From an uncultured Clostridia bacterium (GTDB lineage: Bacteria; Bacillota; Clostridia; Oscillospirales; Oscillospiraceae), in assembly GCA_946405655.1 (NCBI GenBank), contig CAMJHX010000022.1:1-11939 (forward strand): a stretch of DNA of 11,939 nt, written 5' to 3'. Shown here piece by piece: positions 1 to 5,676 of this stretch (positions within the stretch are counted from its first letter, which is position 1; each line of letters opens with the position of its first letter). The notes under the pieces were generated by a model. It worked only from the letters and a program-made list of their open reading frames with translations, was not told where the DNA came from and searched no databases. The position numbers and the translations under genes are program-made.

Positions 1-66
1 CAGGATGACAACGTTTTGGGTGCGCTTCATGAAAGAAGAATCGGACGTGGATTTTGCAGCACGCCC

Positions 67-96
67 TTGTTTCATTATTTATCTTTCTGTGATAAT
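67..96 (+). promoter_or_regulatory. Probable sigma-A promoter of the aldo/keto reductase gene
   Basis: A TTGTTT element at 67-72 and a GATAAT element at 91-96 are separated by 18 bp. The -10 is preceded by TGT, an extended -10 pattern. The predicted transcript would begin near 103, just upstream of the AAGGGGAG ribosome site at 116-123. The -35 is only a partial match, so the call is moderate. Confidence 0.45.
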
Positions 97-130
97 ATGG
101 TTCCAACAAGCTGAAAAGGGGAGTGCGACA

Positions 131-1252
131 ATGAAAAAACTCGGCTTCGGCCTCATGCGCCTGCCGCTGCTGGACCCGAATGACGAAGCGAGCATCGATC
201 TCGAGCAGGCAAAGCAGATGGTGGATCTCTTCATGGAGCGCGGCTTTACGTATTTCGACACCGCCATCATGTACCACAACTGCGCCAGCCAGCGCGCGGC
301 GAAGGAGATCCTCGTCGACCGCTATCCGCGCGACCGCTTTACCCTCGCCACGAAGCTGCACAGCTCCTATTTCCATTCGTTTGAAGACCGCGACCGCGTC
401 TTCCGCGAGCAGCTGGAGCAGACCGGCGCGGGCTATTTCGATTATTATCTGATCCACGGCGTCGAGGCGAGCAACTATCCCAAGTATGAGCAGTTCGACT
501 GCTTCCGCTGGCTGCTCGAAAAGAAGGCGCAGGGACTCGTGCGGCACGTGGGCTTTTCCTTCCACGATACGCCCGAGCTCCTCGATGAGATCCTCACAAA
601 GTACCCGGAGATGGAGTTTGTGCAGATCCAGCTGAACTATCTCGACTGGGAGAGCGAGTGGGTGCAGTCCCGCGCGGTCTATGAGGTCGCGGTCAAGCAC
701 GGAAAGCCCGTCGTCGTCATGGAGCCGGTCAAGGGCGGCACGCTCGCGAAGGTGCCGTCTTCCGTCGAGGCGCTGTTCAAGGCTGCCGATCCCGCCATGT
801 CCGTCCCGTCCTGGGCGATCCGCTTTGCCGCCTCGCTTCCAAACGTCATGGTCGTCCTCTCCGGCATGAGCACGCTTGCGCAGGTGGAGGACAATACCGG
901 CTTCATGCAGGACTTCCGCCCGCTCACCGAGCGGGAGACCGCGCTCACGCATCAGGCGGCGGATCTCATCAATGGCAAGATCACCGTCCCCTGCACCGGC
1001 TGCTCCTACTGCACCGAGGGCTGCCCGCAGCGCATCCCGATCCCGAAGTACTTCTCGCTCTATAACGAGGATATGCGCGAGGATCTCGAGGAAAAGGGGT
1101 GGACGGTCAACGAATCGTTCTATGAGCGGCTCGCCGAGCGCTTCGGCAAGCCGTCCGACTGCATCGCCTGCGGCCAGTGCGAGAGCGTCTGCCCGCAGCA
1201 TCTGCCGATCATAAAATATCTGAAGGACGTCGCCGCGCGTTACACGGATTGA
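131..1252 (+). CDS. Aldo/keto reductase with C-terminal 4Fe-4S dicluster ferredoxin domain
   Basis: Predicted cytosolic oxidoreductase of 373 residues. The N-terminal 280 residues are an aldo/keto reductase barrel: the tetrad is visible as Asp43 and Tyr48 in DTAIMYH, Lys75 in ATKL and His109 in LIHG. The C-terminus carries two ferredoxin-type cluster motifs, Cys288/291/294/298 and Cys344/347/350/354, each ending CPQ. This fusion is common in anaerobic clostridia; the barrel reduces or oxidises carbonyl substrates and the clusters are presumed to relay electrons. The real substrate cannot be read from sequence. The frame stays open upstream to position 5, but the ATG at 131 is chosen because AAGGGGAG lies 7 nt before it and homology starts at the KKLGFGLMRLP strand. 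A promoter-like sequence sits at 67-96. No terminator is evident before the next gene, so some read-through is possible. Confidence 0.93.
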   Translation: MKKLGFGLMRLPLLDPNDEASIDLEQAKQMVDLFMERGFTYFDTAIMYHNCASQRAAKEILVDRYPRDRFTLATKLHSSYFHSFEDRDRVFREQLEQTGAGYFDYYLIHGVEASNYPKYEQFDCFRWLLEKKAQGLVRHVGFSFHDTPELLDEILTKYPEMEFVQIQLNYLDWESEWVQSRAVYEVAVKHGKPVVVMEPVKGGTLAKVPSSVEALFKAADPAMSVPSWAIRFAASLPNVMVVLSGMSTLAQVEDNTGFMQDFRPLTERETALTHQAADLINGKITVPCTGCSYCTEGCPQRIPIPKYFSLYNEDMREDLEEKGWTVNESFYERLAERFGKPSDCIACGQCESVCPQHLPIIKYLKDVAARYTD

Positions 1253-1264
1253 GCGTAATGATAA

Positions 1265-1293
1265 TTGACGCTCATAGCCGATGGTGTTAAAAT
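1265..1293 (+). promoter_or_regulatory. Strong sigma-A promoter of the sugar-transferase operon
   Basis: TTGACG at 1265-1270 and TAAAAT at 1288-1293 are spaced exactly 17 bp, with a TGT extended -10 just upstream. The transcript should start near 1300, giving a leader of about 26 nt with AAGGAGG at 1312-1318. A 7-bp inverted repeat, TGAGCGT at 1250-1256 and ACGCTCA at 1268-1274, overlaps the -35 and could be an operator. Because this promoter overlaps the upstream in-frame ATG at 1281, that ATG cannot be the start of the gene. Confidence 0.75.
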
Positions 1294-1311
1294 ATAAGGC
1301 ACGGAAATCCG

Positions 1312-1318
1312 AAGGAGG
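1312..1318 (+). promoter_or_regulatory. Ribosome binding site that fixes the sugar-transferase start
   Basis: AAGGAGG is a near-perfect Shine-Dalgarno sequence 7 nt before the ATG at 1326. It selects that start over the in-frame ATG at 1281. Confidence 0.85.
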
Positions 1319-1325
1319 AAACCAG

Positions 1326-1931
1326 ATGTATCGAAACGGTCTCAAGCGCGTGATCGACTGCGCCATCTCTCTTCCGGTGCTGATCGTGGGCGCCATTCCG
1401 ATGGGCCTGGTCGCTGTTGCGATCAAGCTCGATTCGCCCGGCCCGGTGCTTTTCCGGCAGCAGCGCATCGGCAGGGACGGCAAGGTCTTTGATATTCTGA
1501 AGTTTCGCAGTATGACCGTCGGCGCGGAGCACACCGGCTCCGGCGTCTATTCCGGCAAGGGTGACGCGCGCGTGACCCGCGTCGGCAAGATCATCCGCGC
1601 CACGAGCATCGATGAGCTGCCGCAGCTCTGGAATATCCTGCGCGGCGATATGTCGCTCATCGGCCCTCGTCCGCCGCTGACGTATCACCCGTGGCCGTAT
1701 GAGGAATATACCGAGGAGCAAAAGCGCATGTTTGAGGTGCGCCCCGGCATCACCGGCTGGGCGCAGGTGCACGGCCGCAAGGACGTCGAGTGGCACAAGC
1801 GCATCGAGCTCAACGTCTGGTATGTGGACCACGAATCTCTCTGGCTGGATACGAAGATCTTCTTCATGACGATCTTCAAGGTGCTTACCAATGCCGATAA
1901 TGAAAACATCGGCGAGACGGTTGCAAAGTAA
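1326..1931 (+). CDS. Single-domain sugar transferase / monotopic phosphoglycosyl transferase (PF02397)
   Basis: 201 residues, the size of minimal PglC-like enzymes, without the extra N-terminal membrane domain of WbaP/WcaJ-type enzymes. The family transfers a phospho-sugar from a nucleotide sugar to undecaprenyl phosphate at the inner face of the membrane, starting glycan assembly. Visible features are one hydrophobic helix at about residues 9-33 (presumed re-entrant membrane anchor), SPGPVLFRQQRIG at 37-49, FDILKFRSM at 55-63, the Asp96-Glu97 dyad in SIDELPQLWNILRGDMSLIGPRP, and RPGITGWAQVHGR at 139-151. The Asp-Glu pair corresponds to the catalytic dyad of PglC. It is the first gene after a strong promoter and is followed 13 nt later by the aldolase gene. 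The sugar or other phosphorylated group it transfers cannot be inferred from sequence. Confidence 0.93.
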   Translation: MYRNGLKRVIDCAISLPVLIVGAIPMGLVAVAIKLDSPGPVLFRQQRIGRDGKVFDILKFRSMTVGAEHTGSGVYSGKGDARVTRVGKIIRATSIDELPQLWNILRGDMSLIGPRPPLTYHPWPYEEYTEEQKRMFEVRPGITGWAQVHGRKDVEWHKRIELNVWYVDHESLWLDTKIFFMTIFKVLTNADNENIGETVAK

Positions 1932-1944
1932 GGAAGTCTTTTGA

Positions 1945-2808
1945 ATGCTGAATCTGATGTACATCACCAACGATCCCGCCGTGGCGCGCATTGCGGAGGC
2001 CAGCGGCGTCGATCGCATTTGGGTGGATATGGAGTTCATCGGGAAAGCCGCGCGGCAGGGCGGAATGGACACTGTCCAGCTGCACCATACGATCGATGAT
2101 ATCCGCACGATCCGCGCCGCGGTCACGCGCTCGGAGGTGCTGGTGCGCGTCAATCCGATCCATGAAGCGACGGCCGACTACGGCGACTCCGCCTGGGAAA
2201 TCCCCGCCGCGATCGACGCCGGCGCGGACGTGGTCATGCTGCCGTTTTTCAAGACCGCGGCGGAGGTCGAGACCTTCCTGCGTCTGGTCAACGGCAGGGC
2301 GAAGACCATGCTCCTCGTCGAGACGCCGGAGGCGGTGGAGATCATCGATGAGATCCTCGCGCTCGACGGCATCGATGAAGTGCATATCGGGCTCAATGAC
2401 CTCAGCCTCGGCTACGGCATGAAATTCATGTTCGAGCTTCTGACGGATGGAACTGTGGAGCGGCTGTGCGGAAAATTCCAAGCCAGAGGCATCCCTTACG
2501 GCTTCGGCGGCATCGCCGCGCTGGGCAAGGGCATGTTGCCTGCGGAGCGCGTCATCCGGGAGCATTACCGCCTCGGCTCCACGCGCGCGATCCTCTCGCG
2601 CAGCTTCTGCAACACGTCGATCGTCACAGATTTGGGTCAGATTGACCGGATTTTCCGTACCGGCATGGCGGAGATCCGCGCGCTCGAGGCCGAGTGCGCC
2701 GCACACGCGCCGGAGGATGCGTATTTCACAGAGAACCGGCATCAGGTAGAGCTTGCGGTAAAGGTCATCCATGCCGGTATTGTAGAGCGGGAGCAGTACA
2801 GCACATGA
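1945..2808 (+). CDS. HpcH/HpaI aldolase / citrate lyase family protein
   Basis: 287 residues with the class II HpcH/HpaI (PF03328) pattern. Enzymes of this family make or cleave C-C bonds of 2-keto acids with a divalent metal. Candidate metal ligands are Glu126 in MLLVETPEA and Asp152 in IGLNDLSLGYG; Arg68 in VLVRVNP corresponds to the usual substrate-binding arginine; His47/His48 lie where a catalytic His would be expected. The C-terminal 60 residues (about 225-287) are helical and less typical. AAGGAAG at 1930-1936 is 8 nt before the ATG. The stop overlaps the next start as ATGA, so the two genes are very probably translationally coupled. Being between a phosphoglycosyl transferase and a hydroxyacid dehydrogenase, it is more likely to make a small acid for an envelope structure than to serve aromatic catabolism; that is inference. 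Confidence 0.87.
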   Translation: MLNLMYITNDPAVARIAEASGVDRIWVDMEFIGKAARQGGMDTVQLHHTIDDIRTIRAAVTRSEVLVRVNPIHEATADYGDSAWEIPAAIDAGADVVMLPFFKTAAEVETFLRLVNGRAKTMLLVETPEAVEIIDEILALDGIDEVHIGLNDLSLGYGMKFMFELLTDGTVERLCGKFQARGIPYGFGGIAALGKGMLPAERVIREHYRLGSTRAILSRSFCNTSIVTDLGQIDRIFRTGMAEIRALEAECAAHAPEDAYFTENRHQVELAVKVIHAGIVEREQYST

Positions 2809-3710
2809 ACTTGTTGATTACCGGCGCATGGCAGGGCGCGAAGGAGAGCTTGGAATCGCTGCGCGCGATGGGGCATGAGGTCGTCTTTTTCCAGCAGGAG
2901 AAGGACGCGCTGCCCGTGGATCCCCTGTGGGTCGAGGGCATCGTCTGCAACGGGCTCTTCCTGCATCATCCGATCGAGGATTTTCCCTTCCTGCGCTATA
3001 TCCAGCTGACCAGCGCGGGCTTTGACCGCGTTCCGATGGAGGCGGTGAAGGCGCGCGGCATTGAGATCCACAATGCCCGCGGCGTCTACAGCGCACCGAT
3101 GGCTGAGCACGCCGTTTGGGGCGTGCTCAGCTTGTATCATCAGGCGCCGTTCTTTCTGAGCAATCAGGCGGAATCCCGCTGGGAAAAGCACCGCGGCCTG
3201 CGGGAGCTTGCGGGGAAGACCGTCTGCATCCTCGGCACGGGCAGCGTCGGCACGGAGTGCGCAAAGCGCTTTGGCGCGTTCGACTGCCGCGTCCTCGGTG
3301 TGAACCGCACCGTGCGAGAAAACGCGGCGTTTGACGCCGTGCTTCCGCTGGACGCGCTGGATCAGGCGCTCTCCGATGCGGACGTCGTGGTTCTCACGCT
3401 GCCGCTCACGGAGGCGACGCGCGGCATGATGAATGCCGAGCGGCTCGCGCGCCTGAAGCCCGGCGCGGTGCTGGTCAACATCGCCCGCGGCGCGCTCATC
3501 GAGGAGGCAGCGCTCATCGACGCGCTGCGCACCCGGCTCGGCGGCGCGGTGCTGGATGTGTTCGAGACCGAACCGCTCCCGCCCGAGAGCCCGCTCTGGA
3601 CGATAGAGGGCGTCATCGTCACGCCGCACAACAGCTTCGTCTCCGATGGCAACGCCGCGCGGCTGAACGAGCTGATTTTCAGGAATCTGAGGGAATCCGC
3701 CCATGCATGA
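2805..3710 (+). CDS. D-2-hydroxyacid dehydrogenase, NAD-binding (phosphoglycerate dehydrogenase-like)
   Basis: 301 residues, short for the family. The Rossmann motif GTGSVG lies at 144-149. The catalytic triad is complete: Arg228 in NIARG, Glu256 in DVFETEP and His275 in TPHNS. The family interconverts 2-keto acids and D-2-hydroxy acids with NAD(P)H in the cytosol. The N-terminal substrate domain (1-100) has the expected LTSAGFD and NARGVYSAPMAEH segments. It lacks the C-terminal ACT region of biosynthetic SerA, so a role in serine synthesis is unlikely. The start at 2805 is chosen because it overlaps the aldolase stop as ATGA and GGGAG lies at 2789-2793; the frame is open further upstream but only inside the aldolase gene. 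The simplest reading is that it reduces the keto product of the adjacent aldolase; this is inference. Confidence 0.9.
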   Translation: MNLLITGAWQGAKESLESLRAMGHEVVFFQQEKDALPVDPLWVEGIVCNGLFLHHPIEDFPFLRYIQLTSAGFDRVPMEAVKARGIEIHNARGVYSAPMAEHAVWGVLSLYHQAPFFLSNQAESRWEKHRGLRELAGKTVCILGTGSVGTECAKRFGAFDCRVLGVNRTVRENAAFDAVLPLDALDQALSDADVVVLTLPLTEATRGMMNAERLARLKPGAVLVNIARGALIEEAALIDALRTRLGGAVLDVFETEPLPPESPLWTIEGVIVTPHNSFVSDGNAARLNELIFRNLRESAHA

Positions 3711-4884
3711 CGCCGAACAATATCTCCTCCGCGTTCTGCGCGGCTTTGTGCTGGGGGAGGACCCCGGCGATTTCACGGGCGACTGGCAGCGCCTGCTGGA
3801 GCTGGCGGATATGCACTCCGTCCGCGGCATTCTGGGCCACTCGGTCATGAGCTTTCCGCATGCCGACAGCGCCCCAATCGCGCAGCTCATGCGCCGCCAG
3901 TGCCTGCAGACGATGGCGTTTTTCTCCCAGCGTGCCGACGCGATGGCGCGGCTGACGGAGGCGCTTTCCGCCGAAGGGATCGACCACCTGCTCTTCAAGG
4001 GCTATGTCGTGCGCGCGTATTATCCGATCCCGGAGCTGCGAACCTTCGGGGATATCGATTTTCTCATCCGCCCGGAGGACCGTGCAAGGAGCGACGCGCT
4101 CATGAAGCAGTGGGGCTTTGAGCCCAAGGAAAACTGGGAGCCGGTGTTCAGCTATCTCCGCGGCGGGGAATTCTACGAGATCCACTCCCATGTGCTCGAA
4201 ACGGATATTTCCGAGCGCGCGGACTACCGGGCGTATTTTTCCCACATCTGGGACTATGCCGAGCCGCAGAGCGAGCACACCTTCGTGCTGAAGCCCGAGT
4301 ATCATCTGCTCTATCTGCTCACGCACATCGCCAAGCACATCCACGGCTCCGGCGCGGGCGCGCGCATGTATCTGGACATTGCGTTTTTCCTGCAGCACTT
4401 CGGGGACAGTCTGGATTGGCAGTGGTTCCGCGGTGAGCTGGAGAAGCTCGATTTCTATGACTTCACGAACATGGTGTTCACCTTCGTCCGGCGCGAGTTC
4501 GGCGTGGAGAGCCCCATTCCGCTGCGCAAGGTGGACGAGCAGACCTATCAGGATTTTGTCGATTTCACGATGTCCGGCGGCACCTTCGGCAAGTTCGGGC
4601 GCGACAGCGCTGTCATTCAGCTGAAAAACCAGGACATTCAAGAGGAGACGGTCAGCAGGGGAAAGACGCTCCTGCGCCGGTTTTTCCCGCCCGCGTCGCA
4701 GATCGAGCGGCGCTATACCTATCTGCAGGGGCGGCATTGGCTGCTGCCCGCCGCGTGGGTGCATCGGGTGCTTAAAAACAAGGACCTGATCGGCAGGCGC
4801 GTGCAGGAGGCGCAGAACATCGTCACCGCCGACGCCGAGGAAGTGCTCAAGCTCAAGCGCATCTATCAGGAAATCGGACTATAA
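3703..4884 (+). CDS. Nucleotidyltransferase family protein (PF14907-like)
   Basis: 393 residues. The segment LLFKGYVVRAYYPIPELRTFGDIDFLIRPED (residues 97-126, quoted as two motifs: KG at 99-100 and GDIDF at 116-120) is the signature of the uncharacterised nucleotidyltransferase group; Asp117 and Asp119 would bind metal-NTP. A later HLLYLLTHIAKHIH stretch at 201-214 and RMYLDIAFFL at 221-230 fit the helical C-terminal half of that group. Members occur in polysaccharide and some peptide clusters, with no established reaction. The start overlaps the dehydrogenase stop by 8 nt, with GAGGG at 3689-3693 placed 9 nt upstream. It is the last gene of the operon and is followed at once by the terminator stem beginning at 4894. 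The nucleotide used and the acceptor are unknown; antitoxin-like or modifying roles cannot be excluded. Confidence 0.82.
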   Translation: MHDAEQYLLRVLRGFVLGEDPGDFTGDWQRLLELADMHSVRGILGHSVMSFPHADSAPIAQLMRRQCLQTMAFFSQRADAMARLTEALSAEGIDHLLFKGYVVRAYYPIPELRTFGDIDFLIRPEDRARSDALMKQWGFEPKENWEPVFSYLRGGEFYEIHSHVLETDISERADYRAYFSHIWDYAEPQSEHTFVLKPEYHLLYLLTHIAKHIHGSGAGARMYLDIAFFLQHFGDSLDWQWFRGELEKLDFYDFTNMVFTFVRREFGVESPIPLRKVDEQTYQDFVDFTMSGGTFGKFGRDSAVIQLKNQDIQEETVSRGKTLLRRFFPPASQIERRYTYLQGRHWLLPAAWVHRVLKNKDLIGRRVQEAQNIVTADAEEVLKLKRIYQEIGL

Positions 4885-4910
4885 CATCCAAAAGAGAGCC
4901 CGGCTGCGGT

Positions 4911-4930
4911 CCAATGTCATTAAGGTAAGC
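4911..4930 (+). repeat. Left terminal inverted repeat of the IS4-family relic
   Basis: CCAATGTCATTAAG followed by GTAAGC. It matches the reverse complement of 5629-5648 at 18 of 20 positions, including the first 14. Confidence 0.85.
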
Positions 4931-4956
4931 AACCACTAAAAGCAAAAACCAAGAGC

Positions 4957-4991
4957 AAAATGAGCGCATCGAGAAAAGATGCGCTCATTTT
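4957..4991. terminator. Terminator hairpin inside the insertion sequence, downstream of the transposase
   Basis: TGAGCGCATC at 4961-4970 pairs perfectly with GATGCGCTCA at 4978-4987 around the loop GAGAAAA. Flanking A and T runs extend the stem to 14 bp and provide a T-tract on either strand. On the minus strand it follows the transposase stop by about 65 nt; on the plus strand it would also stop transcripts from the nucleotidyltransferase operon. Confidence 0.75.
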
Positions 4992-5013
4992 TATAATAAA
5001 GGCACGTCAAATA

Positions 5014-5031
5014 GGCAGACGAAAGTCTGCC
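5014..5031. other. Small perfect hairpin with GAAA loop
   Basis: GGCAGAC and GTCTGCC enclose a GAAA tetraloop on the plus strand. It lies between the transposase stop and the terminator at 4957-4991. No T-tract follows, so it is not a terminator by itself; it may protect the 3' end of the transposase transcript. Confidence 0.5.
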
Positions 5032-5057
5032 GAAAAAAGCTATTCAAAATGACGGAA

Positions 5058-5531
5058 CTATGCTAATCTGTAAGCGAAACTCACAGAACGTTTCTTTTTG
5101 GTGGAGGAACGGAAATCGTTTCGACCCGGGCGAACAGGCGAAACATATTTCTGCAAAAGAGTTTCAATCATGGGTGGAGACACATTCCCAAGGAAGAATT
5201 GGCGGCAAATATGTATAGTGGCAGCAAAGCTGACCTTATAGGTAAGCTTGCAGCCCTCCCTCTGAATGATTATATGAGAAGTAATCAACTGAGAGAAATG
5301 ATACATAATGAGGCTGGAAAAGATTTCTTGCAGGATGTGCTCCACTTTTTTCGCGTGAAGGTGAAGAAGGCCAAGCGTATATTTCAGCGTGCGGAAAGCG
5401 GTTTCAACACCCCAGCGCAGGGCATACAGCTTTTTGAGCTTAGCGGGAGGGAACGTATCTGCGGGGAGGTTCGTGACTACCGTTTCAAAGAGGTCGTCAG
5501 AAATTTGAAAACGCACAATCCGGAACAGCAA
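5058..5531 (-). pseudogene. IS4-family transposase, C-terminal fragment
   Basis: About 157 residues are readable from a TTG at 5531; the frame is closed just upstream by a TGA at 5553-5555. The fragment carries the IS4 signature Y-(2)-R-(3)-E-(6)-K exactly, as Tyr36, Arg39, Glu43 and Lys50 in LYALRWGVETAFRTLK. The C-terminus (PVRPGRND followed by a basic stretch and SVSFAYRLA) is typical of a group of clostridial IS4 transposases. The first two catalytic aspartates, which lie in the missing N-terminal two thirds, are absent, so the product cannot be an active transposase. There is no good ribosome site. The deletion junction probably lies between about 5529 and 5586. Confidence 0.85.
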
Positions 5532-5586
5532 ACAGAACGGCTGAACATTTTGTCAAGCTGTTTCTGCTGTTTTTTTGCAAAAAAAT

Positions 5587-5614
5587 GAGGCCCCATCTTT
5601 TGAGATGGAGCCTC
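5587..5614 (-). terminator. Insulating terminator at the 5' end of the insertion sequence
   Basis: Read on the minus strand, GAGGCTCCATCT and AGATGGGGCCTC form a 12-bp stem with one G-U pair and a CAAA loop, followed by A and seven Ts (5585-5579). On the plus strand the G-U becomes a C-A mismatch and no T-tract follows, so it acts on minus-strand transcripts. It lies between the element's end and the transposase remnant and would block transcription entering from outside. Confidence 0.75.
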
Positions 5615-5628
5615 TCGCTATTTTATTA

Positions 5629-5648
5629 CCTTAACTTAATGACATTGG
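5629..5648 (-). repeat. Right terminal inverted repeat of the IS4-family relic
   Basis: The reverse complement begins CCAATGTCATTAAG and differs from the left end at two of 20 positions. This is the transposase-proximal end of the element. Confidence 0.85.
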
Positions 5649-5676
5649 CTCGAAAGCAGGCTCTCATTTTGATTAT

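Larger units (their letters stand above)
4911..5648 (-). mobile_element. Internally deleted IS4-family insertion sequence
   Basis: The ends carry 20-bp inverted repeats at 4911-4930 and 5629-5648 that match at 18 of 20 positions, beginning CCAATGTCATTAAG. The 738-bp element is AT-richer than its surroundings and contains only the C-terminal third of a DDE transposase on the minus strand (5058-5531). Hairpin terminators lie near both ends (4957-4991 and 5587-5614), as in many insertion sequences that insulate their transposase. Full members of this family are roughly twice as long, so an internal deletion removed the 5' part of the transposase while both ends survived. Such a relic could in principle be moved by a related full-length copy elsewhere. 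I see no target-site duplication: the 10 bases on each side differ. Confidence 0.82.
4894..5665. terminator. Bidirectional terminator stem split by an insertion sequence
   Basis: AAAAGAGAGCC at 4890-4900 and GGCTCTCATTTT at 5659-5670 form the two halves of an inverted repeat. Removing the element at 4911-5648 joins them into a hairpin with a 7-bp GAGAGCC/GGCTCTC stem (extendable by CTGC/GCAG with a bulge), followed by T-rich sequence on both strands. It lies between the convergent nucleotidyltransferase and L,D-transpeptidase genes, where a shared terminator is expected. Alternatively the GAGAGCC arms belong to the element as extended ends. Confidence 0.5.

Noticed and set aside
1..75. A possible divergent minus-strand gene beginning at an ATG at 75 and open to the window edge (25 codons).
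   Set aside because: Too short to judge, only a weak AGAAAG before the ATG, and two plus-strand frames are equally open here.
1287..2772. Minus-strand open frames of 288 and 295 codons.
   Set aside because: Antisense to the sugar transferase and aldolase genes; one runs across the strong promoter, and neither shows any family motif.
2742..4764. Two long overlapping minus-strand open frames (2742-3998 and 3679-4764).
   Set aside because: Antisense to the hydroxyacid dehydrogenase and nucleotidyltransferase genes, which have clear motifs, ribosome sites and coupled starts.
5199..5588. A 129-codon plus-strand frame inside the insertion sequence.
   Set aside because: Mirror of the transposase remnant; it ends in the palindromic A/T tract and has no family resemblance.
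4894..5665. Target-site duplication around the IS4-type relic.
   Set aside because: The ten bases on the left (CGGCTGCGGT) and right (CTCGAAAGCA) agree at only two positions, so no duplication can be claimed.
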